From: Saprospiraceae bacterium
GTDB taxonomy: Bacteria; Bacteroidota; Bacteroidia; Chitinophagales; Saprospiraceae
Direction of reading: 5' to 3'
Length of the DNA: 45,158 nucleotides
NCBI GenBank assembly: GCA_027488135.1
Contig: JAIYCH010000140.1
Location: 1-45,158, forward strand
The notes under the pieces were generated by a model. That model did not search any database and had not been told where the DNA came from. It worked only from the letters and a program-made list of their open reading frames with translations. Positions 36,001-43,366 of this stretch are shown here, one piece after another. Every line of letters begins with the position of its first letter. Position 1 is the first letter of the stretch. The translations under genes and the position numbers were made by a program.

Positions 36001-36489
36001 TGAACTAATGGTAACACCTGCCATTTTACCTGCCAGAGAATTCAATATGTTTTCTTGAGGCAATCGATTCATTTCTTTGCCATCAACCTTAGAAACGGCA
36101 TAACCCAGTGATTTTTCTTCCCGCTTAATACCTAATGCGGTAAAGACAACTTCATTCAGTACCGAACTACTGGATACCAATACGATATCAAGTTTTGTGG
36201 CATTTCCAAGGACTATTTCCTGGGTTTCGTATCCGATAGAAGAAATAACCAGAGTGCCGCCTTTTTCACTTAGTTCTAAGGAAAATAAGCCATCATCGTT
36301 AGAAAATGTTCCTTTTGAGGTTCCTTTTAATGAAATACTTGCTCCAGGAATGCCAACCCCGTCCTGGTCGGAGCTTATCTTTCCCGTGATTGTTAATGTT
36401 TGTGCCACTATAGTGCCCATGCCTATAAGCGACATACATACAACAAAAATAGCTTTCTTAAAGCGTTTTTGTGTCAGTTTAATTTCCAT
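33079..36489 (-). CDS. SusC/RagA-family TonB-linked outer-membrane transporter
   Basis: 1136 residues. Signal peptide to about residue 29 (GTIVAQ), a carboxypeptidase-regulatory-like beta domain at about 33-110 (GVGIPGASISLKGTSKGTFS), a TonB plug at about 125-235 (including KVDGKEMNRLPQENILNSLA and the SusC landmark SVLKGPSAAALYGSRAGNGV), then a large beta-barrel ending in the aromatic C-terminus FKLSVTF. No STN domain, so no direct link to an anti-sigma factor. It imports the ligand captured by the SusD partner downstream. First gene of a three-gene operon that ends at the terminator near 30.0 kb. Confidence 0.95.
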   Translation of the reverse strand: MEIKLTQKRFKKAIFVVCMSLIGMGTIVAQTLTITGKISSDQDGVGIPGASISLKGTSKGTFSNDDGLFSLELSEKGGTLVISSIGYETQEIVLGNATKLDIVLVSSSSVLNEVVFTALGIKREEKSLGYAVSKVDGKEMNRLPQENILNSLAGKMAGVTISSTGSTGSSVSMVIRGATSLSSDNQPLFVIDGVPIANTLNNISQVGNDNRVDFGNSISGLNPDDIENVSVLKGPSAAALYGSRAGNGVVLITTKSGSKSRKMSINIISNTVFDQPFKYLKWQTKFGPGQFSAIPVSITNNPLSNAFGKLIQEEIGATYGAELDKGYSEVQWNSPLDANGKRVPTPLVSYKDNVKNFVQTGITTTNGISMANSSDTYSYRLSYSNMQNRGIIPNSDLFRNTLNLNTSLKINRKLTLSNNLDISRSSSNNRPSSNRGTNPLEWAYNVSPHINILDLKDYWMPGQMGLQQRTPFNGVYNNPYFLANEVNNSFVRDRIFGNIKLNYQITPSLSLMGRYSLDRFTEQRELKIANSYTNDPRGAYGIINLANVESNTDILATYKKDLNQFNFSVSAGGNSRYQRGSNITNATRGGTGLIVPGSFNVQNIAPANLDYSSSWFQRAIYSVYGLANIGFKDMIYLDVTARNDWSSTLPAANRSYFYPSASLSVLLNEMLKLPSQISLFKIRGGAAQVGNDANPYQLLGTLGNAGTWDGIPRLSTPGTLLIPDLKPEIVTSYEVGGDISLFNNLLRFTGTYYEVENRNQILSTKLPPSTGYSLKNINAGLLVSKGVELTMGMTPIKSKDWNWDINLNWTRNRTRIVELSDGLPYYTLWQDAKGGAWTYVGDEIGDIYDAQIVTVKDPTSPYFGYPILDKTGKWQSIDAINTKNKIGNFNPNFIMGMQTSISYKSISLNLSFDWRNGGQFVSQTYRYGEENGRSQLFLDKLINPNGLTGDALKNYLVANQETLIKINGNYFPLVGGPTPEYGPFGFKYGPYTFPHGGVFIPGVMAKGFDAAGNPTGYIENLGGPGTTTLPFAGSTAWSFTRAFLYDADYLKLREVSISIELPQSLLKKLHVQSANFSINSRNIILWTKAKINIDPEMAFQQEAAVQGGGSQFKQGIERYNVTPWVIPIGFKLSVTF

Positions 36490-36560
36490 GCAATAGAAGG
36501 TTTTAATTTTTTAATGTTGCGATTCCGACCAAAGTACGGATTTAAACTTTAAGAAGGTGG

Positions 36561-36572
36561 TTTGTTAACAAA
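36561..36572. promoter_or_regulatory. Perfect palindrome TTTGTTAACAAA upstream of SusC gene
   Basis: A 12-base perfect palindrome lies 72 bases before the SusC start. On the minus strand it sits about 30 bases upstream of TACTTTGG, a near match to the -7 box, so it overlaps the expected -33 position. It may be an operator or simply a -33 TTTG that happens to be symmetric. Confidence 0.35.
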
Positions 36573-36707
36573 AAGATGGTTCTATTTTTCAATATTAATC
36601 TTTAATATAAGTAAGACTATTATTAAATAAGATAAATTTAGTGTGGGGAATATTAAATAATGAACTGCAAGTAAATGGATACTTGGGGAAATATAAAATC
36701 TTTAGGC

Positions 36708-37322
36708 TTATTTCTCAGATTCTTTCATCATGTAAGATGCGATGAAACGGGCCGAGGAATCCTCGCTATCGCTTAGGGACTCAATAATATTCAATTTTTC
36801 AATATCCGTTCTGTTTTGACTTAATTTTTTCTTTCCCTGAAGTTCATTGATACTTATTTCAAAGGCTACAATACCTTTTGACATTTTTAATTTATAATCC
36901 ATAGGAAAATGGTCCCATTTTTTTCTGTAAGATTCTTCGTATTCATCGATCATCATTTCCAGCACTTTAAAGGTATTTTCAGTGTCGGTAATTAATTTCC
37001 CTTCTCCGTAGGCATGAATGGAGATATAATTCCAAGTGGGAACATTTAAGTCCAACTCATAGTTTTTAGTGGAAATATAAGCGTGGGGTTCACTAAATAT
37101 GACCAAAACGCTATTATTTTCAATATCTTGCCATTGATTATTTGCTTTCGCAAAATGGGACGTTAAAATAATTTGTTCTTCCCGTATTGTTATGGAAAAA
37201 GGTAAATGCGTTGCCAGAGGGATTCCATTTTTAGCCGTTATAATGGTTGCAAAACTAAATTTTTTCATGAATGCAACCATTTCATGCTGATCAGTAGTTA
37301 AATTAAATTTTGGTATATACAT
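36708..37322 (-). CDS. PaiB-like FMN-binding protein
   Basis: 204 residues, cytoplasmic. The pattern matches the PaiB/FMN_bind_2 family: MYIPKFNLTTDQHEMVAFM at the start, FATIITAKNGIPLATHLPF, LTSHFAKANNQW, VLVIFSEPHAYIS and NVPTWNYISIHAYGEGKLI. The fold is a split-barrel flavin-binding domain. PaiB is described in Bacillus as a negative regulator of sporulation and protease genes together with the PaiA acetyltransferase; in Bacteroidota its role is unknown and no PaiA gene is adjacent, though two other GNAT genes lie at the right end of the window. Single gene with an upstream hairpin. Confidence 0.88.
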   Translation of the reverse strand: MYIPKFNLTTDQHEMVAFMKKFSFATIITAKNGIPLATHLPFSITIREEQIILTSHFAKANNQWQDIENNSVLVIFSEPHAYISTKNYELDLNVPTWNYISIHAYGEGKLITDTENTFKVLEMMIDEYEESYRKKWDHFPMDYKLKMSKGIVAFEISINELQGKKKLSQNRTDIEKLNIIESLSDSEDSSARFIASYMMKESEK

Positions 37323-37391
37323 CTTGTTTTAAAGGTTAAAGATAAAAAATCATTGCACATATCACATGCAGAATCTTTAATTTCATGAGGT

Positions 37392-37414
37392 TCAAAGTTC
37401 TTGTTAAACTTTGA
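37392..37414. promoter_or_regulatory. Inverted repeat TCAAAGTT/AACTTTGA upstream of paiB-like gene
   Basis: Perfect eight-base arms (37392-37399 and 37407-37414) with a seven-base spacer, 70 bases before the start. The size fits a dimeric regulator site; the sequence gives no hint about which protein. Confidence 0.3.
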
Positions 37415-37569
37415 TTAATGAACACAATGATAACCTATTAGTATTTAAAAAGTAGTTCTGGGTTCAACAGATGAATTAGATGATAACTTAACTTTAGGGT
37501 AAAGATGTTCTAAGAATGGAGATTATCCAAATCTGGACAAAGAACCTTGGACGAACTAAATATATAGAA

Positions 37570-38568
37570 TCATCCCGGATTCAGCTGCCTTTTCAACGCT
37601 GCTATTTCCATTTGCAAAACTGTATTTTTTTTGATTTCAACGTCCGTTCGTTTTTTCTCCGCCTCTGTTCGTTTTTTCTCCGCCTCTGTTCGTTTTTTCT
37701 CCGTCACTGTTCGCTTTTTCTCCGCCACTGTTCGCTTATTTGCGTTGACCACCTGTTTTTTCGACATCTCGTAGCGTTTCACGTTTTCATTTAATAACTT
37801 ATCTTTCTGAGCTATGAGCATATCTTTTTTCCCAAGTTCCCGCTCAAAAATTCGATCTATTTCATCTTCAACATCCATTTTATCGCGATATTCATCACTG
37901 GCAATGGCCCTACTCAAGCGTTCAACCATCCTCAAAACCAAAGGATCGTAAATATCACCTTGAAAATCAACCAGATGCTTATCTGCTTTATTCTGGTACA
38001 TCGGACTAAATATCTGCATTACCCTATCCAGTTTACCACGGGACTCTTTTGGTAACCTGCCCACCTGTATCATGTAAGAATCATGGGTCAGCAGCTCCAC
38101 AAAATCATCTTTGACCCCCAATATCTCTTCCGTGACCGCATCCACATACTGCCGTTTTACCTTAATGACCCCCGAGGGTACATTATTTAACAGAAAACCC
38201 AAAAAATAAATCGTAATGATGGGTAAAGAGCGAAAAAGGATTGTGCCATCCTTTTCGACTAACTGATCTTCTTTCCGATAATTATCCCCAAGATAGCGTC
38301 TAAATCGCATGACATCAAATACCTGTTTTGATTTTTGTAACTCTATAAGCACCTTAAACAAGGTACCATCCTTCTTCTTGATGATAGCCTTGAAGTCCAA
38401 TCTTAAAATTTTGATACCCTCGCTACTTTCAGTGGACGTTTCCTGAGGCTTAAATTCCAGATGAACCACCTCCTCACCCAAAATGGTAGATAATAGATCG
38501 CGTGCAATGTCAGCGTCTTCAAGCAGATATTTGAAAACCACATCATAAATAGGATTGGCAATAATCAT
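37570..38568 (-). CDS. Rpn-family / PD-(D/E)XK nuclease-like protein with repeat-built coiled-coil tail
   Basis: 332 residues. The N-terminal 80 residues hold a PD-(D/E)XK core: Asp58 in LRLDFKAII and E76-L-Q78-K79 in VLIELQKSK. The surrounding pattern (NPIYDVVFKYLLED, VMRFRRYLGDNYR) is that of the Rpn/PDDEXK_2 transposase-like nucleases, which in E. coli promote RecA-independent recombination and have been linked to phage defence. From about residue 250 the chain is a charged helix. Residues 277-308 are heptads of the form R-T-x-A-E-K-K, encoded by 21-base tandem DNA repeats. Length and position suggest a single-gene unit; no transposon ends are visible. Confidence 0.8.
   Translation of the reverse strand: MIIANPIYDVVFKYLLEDADIARDLLSTILGEEVVHLEFKPQETSTESSEGIKILRLDFKAIIKKKDGTLFKVLIELQKSKQVFDVMRFRRYLGDNYRKEDQLVEKDGTILFRSLPIITIYFLGFLLNNVPSGVIKVKRQYVDAVTEEILGVKDDFVELLTHDSYMIQVGRLPKESRGKLDRVMQIFSPMYQNKADKHLVDFQGDIYDPLVLRMVERLSRAIASDEYRDKMDVEDEIDRIFERELGKKDMLIAQKDKLLNENVKRYEMSKKQVVNANKRTVAEKKRTVTEKKRTEAEKKRTEAEKKRTDVEIKKNTVLQMEIAALKRQLNPG
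37646..37737 (-). repeat. 21-bp tandem repeat, about 4.3 copies, coding for coiled-coil heptads
   Basis: Units at 37646-37666 and 37667-37687 are identical; 37688-37708 and 37709-37729 differ by one to three bases, and a partial unit follows. Each unit encodes one heptad. Because 21 is a multiple of three, gain or loss of units keeps the frame and changes coiled-coil length. Confidence 0.9.
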
Positions 38569-38740
38569 GGGGAACTATTTATTTCAAAGCAAGGTAGGCT
38601 ATTTACCTATCATCTGGGAGGACAAAAAACCAATATTTCCAATTTATTTTCCAATAAAAAATTTGGAATGACCCATTACTGTTTTCATAGCTGAAATCAG
38701 TGCTTTATTTAAAACTTGAGTTTGTGTTTATTACTTAATC

Positions 38741-39082
38741 TTAAAGATCCAGAACTATTCTAATATTCTCTTTCACGCGTTCAGAAATGTTATCTGGTAA
38801 TTCTCCCATTTTTTTTATCAATCTTTTATTGTCGATAGCTCTTAGTTGATCAATCATTATATCACAGTTTTCTTTTACTTTTGCAGCGCTTTTTTTTAAA
38901 TGAACTCTCAATATATGACTCTCGAGTTTCACATTAGATGTGATTGGACATATCAATGTAGAAGGATGAATATTATTTAATAAATTTGTTTGAACAATTA
39001 ACACTGGTCTGGTTTTTCCTGTTTCTTTGCCAATCCTTGAATCTAGGTCTGCTAACCAGACTTCATATTTCTTAGCTGTCAT
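38741..39082 (-). CDS. MazF/PemK-family toxin
   Basis: 113 residues from MTAKKYEVWLADLD. The family pattern is complete: YEVWLADLD, then GKTRPVLIVQTNLLN, STLICPITSN, and CDIMIDQLRAIDNKRLIKKM. The conserved Arg in KTRPVL and the Ser/Thr in PITS belong to the RNA-cleaving site, so the toxin should be an active ribosome-independent mRNA interferase. This start overlaps the antitoxin frame by 11 bases; an earlier in-frame ATG at 39106 lies further inside that gene. Its antitoxin is frameshifted (next entry), which is odd for an intact toxin. Confidence 0.9.
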   Translation of the reverse strand: MTAKKYEVWLADLDSRIGKETGKTRPVLIVQTNLLNNIHPSTLICPITSNVKLESHILRVHLKKSAAKVKENCDIMIDQLRAIDNKRLIKKMGELPDNISERVKENIRIVLDL

Positions 39083-39304
39083 AATCTTCAAGTTTTTCAA
39101 ATTCATTCAGCACGGTCATAGATTCGTCGCTAACGAGTTTTGACTCTTTCATTAATTGTTCAGAGATAATTTTCTTTTTTTGTATTTGATTATAATAATG
39201 AAGAGCCTCGTTTATATAACGATTTCTTGGTTTTTGATCTTTTCAAGCAATTTTTCGGTCTCTTCGTAAATAATTTCGTCAAGCCTAAGGGATAATGTTT
39301 TCAT
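39072..39304 (-). pseudogene. MazE-like antitoxin with a single-base frameshift
   Basis: From ATG 39304 the frame gives MKTLSLRLDEIIYEETEKLL and continues to EKIK. At the run of five A (plus-strand T 39231-39235) it shifts into a short dead end. In the next frame the sequence resumes as PRNRYINEALHYYNQIQKKK and runs to EFEKLEDYDS with a stop at 39072-39074, overlapping the toxin start. Adding one A would restore a normal antitoxin of about 77 residues with a ribbon-helix-helix-like N-terminus. This is either a real loss, a slippage-prone site, or a homopolymer sequencing error. Confidence 0.8.
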
Positions 39305-39565
39305 TTTATTCTATTTTAGTACAACCTAAAAGTATATGCTTTGTTGGAGAATTCAACATTTACCGAAGGATTTGTTTTTCTATTACAGCGGACTTTCCTA
39401 AAGGGTCAAATAACTTATATACCAATCCGATAAATTTTGGATCTATGTAATAAATGGATTTTTTAGGTAGAATATAGCATTTTATTGTTGAAAAATATGC
39501 TCATACAATATCCTTAGAATGGAATATTCTAATACAGTCATTTACCTTATCCATCATCATTCTTA
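39305..39565. other. AT-rich intergenic stretch, nothing recognised
   Basis: 261 bases upstream of the antitoxin and downstream of the amine-oxidase-like gene. It should contain the antitoxin promoter near 39305-39350 and a transcription end for the flavoprotein, but I see no clear hairpin with a T run and no gene remnant. Confidence 0.4.
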
Positions 39566-40609
39566 CTATTTAAAAATGTCAGCAATCTTTAAGGCCGAAA
39601 TGATGGCTCCTTCCATATATCCGGAAAATTCTGTAGCTGACTCCGTACCCGCAAAATGTACCTTGTCATTCATATAGCTTTTCTGCAATAATGGATGTCC
39701 ATTATTTTGATGGGGTCGCTGGATGATCTGGTTTCCATTCAACACAAATTCATCTGTCCAAATTTTATCTGTATAATAATTAAAATTTAAAATATCTTCT
39801 CCTAATAGCTCCGTTAATTGTCGTAATACTAATTCTTTTCTTACATCTTGAGAATACGAGGAGGCGCCACCATTTAAGAATCCGGTAAATCCAAATTTAT
39901 TCTCTTCGACATTGGTATGGTCATACATTTCAACAACTATACCAGCATGGCTATATAACATACCCGAATAGCCTTTTTCCCTCCAAAAAGGTCTTTCAAA
40001 TTCCAAAACAAATTTGATCGCACCTGCCATCCAGGTCTGTACCGTTGGTAATATCTGGATGATGTTTTCAGGCAATAATGGGGAGAATTTTATTTTAGAA
40101 TGGATCAACTGAGGAGGTAAACATAAGATAACCTTATCAGCATGAAAACATTCTCCATGAATCGTTTCTACTACTATTTCGTTCTCGATTTCTTTTATTG
40201 AAACTACCCCGGTATTCAGCTTAATATTTTCCGAAGGAATACTATTAACAAGTGCATCGATTAAAGTTTGCGTCCCACCCGCTAATCGGTACGATGGATT
40301 TTCAGCCTCTGGTACAAAGAATTTTTGAGGTGGTTCAAAAGATTTGGTTTGAAACAATGAGGTTCCTTTTGAAAACTGTGGGTACTTTTTTAATCCCAGC
40401 GTGTCAATAAAGTTAATTAAGTTTTGGTGCATATCTGAAAACCAGGTTGCACCCAGTTCAAGTGGGGTGTCCAATGACCCTTTTATCGTTTGTATTCTTC
40501 CGCCTAATCTCGATGAAGCTTCTAAAACAGTTACTTGTATATTTTTTTTGGAAAGCAAATAAGACGTAGTCAATCCACTTAGTCCACCCCCTACAATGAT
40601 TACTTTCAT
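39566..40609 (-). CDS. Flavin amine-oxidase-like oxidoreductase
   Basis: 347 residues. N-terminal FAD motif VIIVGGGLSGLTTSYLLS followed by VLEASSRLGGRIQT, the GGRxxT signature of the amine oxidase/protoporphyrinogen oxidase superfamily. GATWF near residue 53 and the C-terminal FAGTESATEFSGYMEGAI complete the family set. At 347 residues it is shorter than most amine oxidases (about 450), with a compact substrate domain. The substrate may be an amine or an unsaturated ring; no neighbours help. Single gene with a good promoter box 35-42 bases upstream. Confidence 0.88.
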   Translation of the reverse strand: MKVIIVGGGLSGLTTSYLLSKKNIQVTVLEASSRLGGRIQTIKGSLDTPLELGATWFSDMHQNLINFIDTLGLKKYPQFSKGTSLFQTKSFEPPQKFFVPEAENPSYRLAGGTQTLIDALVNSIPSENIKLNTGVVSIKEIENEIVVETIHGECFHADKVILCLPPQLIHSKIKFSPLLPENIIQILPTVQTWMAGAIKFVLEFERPFWREKGYSGMLYSHAGIVVEMYDHTNVEENKFGFTGFLNGGASSYSQDVRKELVLRQLTELLGEDILNFNYYTDKIWTDEFVLNGNQIIQRPHQNNGHPLLQKSYMNDKVHFAGTESATEFSGYMEGAIISALKIADIFK

Positions 40610-40643
40610 TTACTTTTTGTTATTTTAAATATTATGGTTGGGG

Positions 40644-40651
40644 CAAAGGTA
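40644..40651 (-). promoter_or_regulatory. -7 box TACCTTTG upstream of the amine-oxidase-like gene
   Basis: On the minus strand TACCTTTG, followed by C, is an exact match to TAnnTTTGC, about 35 bases before the start codon. No clear -33 TTG at the usual distance. Confidence 0.5.
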
Positions 40652-40773
40652 TAAAAATGTGCCTTTGTTTTTAATTAAAGGTAGGGTCATATATTCTTCC
40701 ATACAAAAAAGTGGTAAATTACTCTTTTAAAAACAAGCAAATATCTGAACCTCACAGTTAGAACAGTAAAAAT

Positions 40774-42210
40774 ATGATGATGAGAAATTATATACTTCTT
40801 CTTTTTATTTCTTCTATTGGCATCTTTTCGAATGCTCAGCCCGCAATAAATGCTTGGTCAGGAATGCTCAAAGCTGGCCCGCAGAACATTGAATTAAGGT
40901 TGAATTTCACTCAAAAAGAGGATAAATCCTGGCAATCCAGCTGGGATGTCCCGGCTCAGAAAGCATTGGGTATTCCTTCTTCCAAAACGGAGTGGTCGGG
41001 CGCTCAGGTGACCATTGAAATTAAAGCGATTGGGGCTTCTTTCAGTGGAAATTTGAATGCGGAGGGAAATAAACTGGAGGGCAACTGGATGCAGTCAGGT
41101 GGTACCTTTCCATTAGTATTGGAACCTTTTTCAGCAGCTAAAGGGACTGAACCTAAAGATAAACCACAAACACCTAAACCTCCATTTACCTATATATCAA
41201 AAGATTATATTTATCAGGGATCGGAAACGAAGTTGACTTATGGGGCTACTATGACCTATCCCAATGAATCAGGCACTTTTCCTACGCTTATTTTAATTAC
41301 AGGGAGTGGAATGCAGGACAGAGATGAATCTATCCTGAATCACAAACCTTTTCACGTATTAGCCGATTTTTTTACGAAAAATGGGTATGCGGTTTTAAGA
41401 GTAGATGACAGAGGAGCAGGCAAATCGACTGGCGATTTTCAGCAAAGCAGTTCAGAAGATTTTGCGATGGATGTGGAAGAACATGTCCGGTTTATTTCTT
41501 CTTTACCCATGGTAAATACTAAAAAAATTGGACTGTTAGGACATAGTGAGGGGGGATTAATTGCACCTATGGTGGCAGCCGGAAATAAATCGATTGCCTT
41601 TATAATCCTTTTGGCTGGTCCTGGAGTTCCTATTGTAGAACTAATGGCGCAACAAAATGAAGCAGTTTTTAAATCCGTGGGTATGCCTGCCAATGTAATA
41701 GATACCTACATTCCGTTGTATAAAAATTTAATGAAAACCTTAACGCAAGCGCCCGATGTTAATTCTGGTGTCGAAAAAGCAAATAAAATTACACGCGCCT
41801 GGTTTTTGACTTCCGATAAAGAAATGGTTAAGTTGACCACTGGGATAAATTCTGAGGCAGATATCCCAGGATTTGTCAATACTATGTCCAGGGAACTTTC
41901 GTCGAAATGGTGGAAGTTTTTTGCAAATTATCAACCAGAACCAGTCTTGCAAAAAGTAAAATGTCCCGTTTTGGCTATAAATGGTGGTGCTGATATTCAG
42001 GTTATAGCCGATGCAAATTTAAATGGTATTGAAAATGCGTTGCTGAAAGGAGGAAATAAACGGGTGACGATTAAAAAGTTTGAAGGGCTAAATCACCTTT
42101 TTCAAAAGTGTAGCACTTGTACAGTCATGGAATATGGTGAACTGGAAACAACCATAGAACCTGAAGTGCTGGCTTTTCTACTGGAATGGTTGAAAATGGA
42201 AAAGATATAG
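40774..42210 (+). CDS. Secreted alpha/beta hydrolase (serine aminopeptidase S33-like)
   Basis: 478 residues with a signal peptide ending near FSNAQ (residue 22). Residues about 25-130 form a separate beta-rich domain (lipocalin-like, common in front of such hydrolases). The hydrolase domain follows: oxyanion loop ITGSGMQDRDES, nucleophile elbow GHSEGG with Ser258, acid in INGGADIQV and His in EGLNHLF. Members hydrolyse peptides or esters in the periplasm. Its last 23 codons lie in copy 1 of the 76-base repeat; in the ancestral arrangement this 3' end overlapped the convergent GNAT gene by 33 bases. Confidence 0.9.
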   Translation: MMMRNYILLLFISSIGIFSNAQPAINAWSGMLKAGPQNIELRLNFTQKEDKSWQSSWDVPAQKALGIPSSKTEWSGAQVTIEIKAIGASFSGNLNAEGNKLEGNWMQSGGTFPLVLEPFSAAKGTEPKDKPQTPKPPFTYISKDYIYQGSETKLTYGATMTYPNESGTFPTLILITGSGMQDRDESILNHKPFHVLADFFTKNGYAVLRVDDRGAGKSTGDFQQSSSEDFAMDVEEHVRFISSLPMVNTKKIGLLGHSEGGLIAPMVAAGNKSIAFIILLAGPGVPIVELMAQQNEAVFKSVGMPANVIDTYIPLYKNLMKTLTQAPDVNSGVEKANKITRAWFLTSDKEMVKLTTGINSEADIPGFVNTMSRELSSKWWKFFANYQPEPVLQKVKCPVLAINGGADIQVIADANLNGIENALLKGGNKRVTIKKFEGLNHLFQKCSTCTVMEYGELETTIEPEVLAFLLEWLKMEKI

Positions 42211-42217
42211 ATTTAGG
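42142..42217 (+). repeat. 76-bp direct repeat, copy 1
   Basis: Identical over all 76 bases to 43857-43932. It includes the last 23 codons of the alpha/beta hydrolase gene and its stop codon. The bases on both sides differ from those around copy 2. Confidence 0.97.
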
Positions 42218-42265
42218 GAATCAAAAGGACAAAAATTAATTATTTTTTTATTTATTTGTTTGTTT

Positions 42266-42301
42266 GTTTACATTTCATAAATAAAATGTAATATTGTAAA
42301 C
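42266..42301. promoter_or_regulatory. Overlapping inverted repeats, probable operator of the HTH-ImmA gene
   Basis: TTACATTT (42268-42275) pairs with AAATGTAA (42284-42291), and GTTTACA (42266-42272) pairs with TGTAAAC (42295-42301). A TTTG run (42256-42267) just upstream and TAATATTG (42290-42297, one base off the -7 consensus) suggest that the promoter is embedded in the operator. The HTH protein encoded next is the natural binder, giving self-repression. Confidence 0.5.
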
Positions 42302-42313
42302 TAACATAAAATA

Positions 42314-43366
42314 ATGAAAATCCTATTTGGTCAACGTATAAAATCTGCCAGAATAATGGCCGGCTTATCTCTTCGCGAACTTTCTAATTTATTGGAAGGA
42401 CTGGTAAGCCATAATGCTATCACCAAATATGAACGAGGTGAGATGCTACCTGATAGTAAAATCCTAATTGCATTAGCAAAGGTATTGAATGTAAAAACTG
42501 ATTATTTTCTGTGTTCATCAAAGGTTGAAATAACAAATATCGAGTTTCGGAAAAAGGCTGGTTTAACGGTAAGGAATTGTAGCTCAATTAAGGAAATAGT
42601 CAAAGATTGTATGGAAAGATATTTGGAGATTGAATCTTTTTTACTTTTTGAGCAATCTTTTTTTAATCCCCTGGTCGCTATGGTTAATTCGGTAGAAGAG
42701 GTAGAGGATGCGGTTGATAAGCTGTTGGTAAAATGGAATTTAGGCACGAATGCTTTGCCAAATGTATTGGAAATGCTGGAAGATAACGATATCAAAGTAG
42801 TTGAAATTGAGGTAAACGAAAAATTTGATGGTTTATCAGGCTGGGCAAATCAGGTTATTCCATTTATTGTAGTGAACAAAAATCACTCCGTTGAACGAAA
42901 GCGTTTTACGGCATTACATGAATTAGGGCATCTACTTCTAAATATAAATAGTGCTTTAAACCAGAAGGAAAAAGAGTTATTATGTCATCGTTTCGCCGGG
43001 GCAATGCTTTTACCCCAAAAAACAATTTTTCAAGAGCTTGGGAAAAAAAGAAGCTCCATTTCTATAAATGAGCTTATTTTTGTCAAAGAAACTTACGGTA
43101 TATCCATTCAAGCCATCATGGCGCGCGCAAAAGATTTGAATATTATTTCTAATGACCAATATGTAAGGTTTAGGATAAAGGTGAACCAAAATAATATGCT
43201 GAAAAGTGAAATTGGTTTTGGGCATTACAACGGGGTGGAATACACCTCCAGATTCATGCAGCTAATTTATAGAGCCACGGCGGAAGAAATTATAACAATG
43301 AGCAAGGCTGCGAGTTTATCTAACATGAAACTAGCACAGTTTAGGGACACTTTTATGTCAATATGA
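42314..43366 (+). CDS. Xre-type HTH regulator fused to ImmA/IrrE metallopeptidase
   Basis: 350 residues. HTH_3 domain at about 5-66 (FGQRIKSARIMAGLSLRELS, KYERGEMLPDSKILIALAKVLNV). The ImmA/IrrE peptidase domain spans about 150-290, with the zinc motif HELGH at 202-206 (FTALHELGHLLLN) and the family segment CHRFAGAMLLP at 224-234. ImmA-type proteases cut a partner repressor or antitoxin; in fused HTH-ImmA proteins the protein is thought to act as regulator or antitoxin to a downstream toxin. The gene overlaps the PIN gene by ATGA. The whole unit is inside the 76-base repeat island. Confidence 0.9.
   Translation: MKILFGQRIKSARIMAGLSLRELSNLLEGLVSHNAITKYERGEMLPDSKILIALAKVLNVKTDYFLCSSKVEITNIEFRKKAGLTVRNCSSIKEIVKDCMERYLEIESFLLFEQSFFNPLVAMVNSVEEVEDAVDKLLVKWNLGTNALPNVLEMLEDNDIKVVEIEVNEKFDGLSGWANQVIPFIVVNKNHSVERKRFTALHELGHLLLNINSALNQKEKELLCHRFAGAMLLPQKTIFQELGKKRSSISINELIFVKETYGISIQAIMARAKDLNIISNDQYVRFRIKVNQNNMLKSEIGFGHYNGVEYTSRFMQLIYRATAEEIITMSKAASLSNMKLAQFRDTFMSI

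Noticed and set aside
37646-37737. CRISPR array
   Set aside because: The 21-base units are contiguous with no spacers and encode heptads in frame.
37516-37794. 92-codon plus-strand frame rich in Phe, Leu, Arg and Ser
   Set aside because: It is the reverse of the tandem-repeat coiled coil of the Rpn-type gene.
39440-39510. Weak inverted repeat AGCATTTT...AAAAATATGCT as terminator
   Set aside because: AT-only stem with mismatches and no T run in the needed direction.
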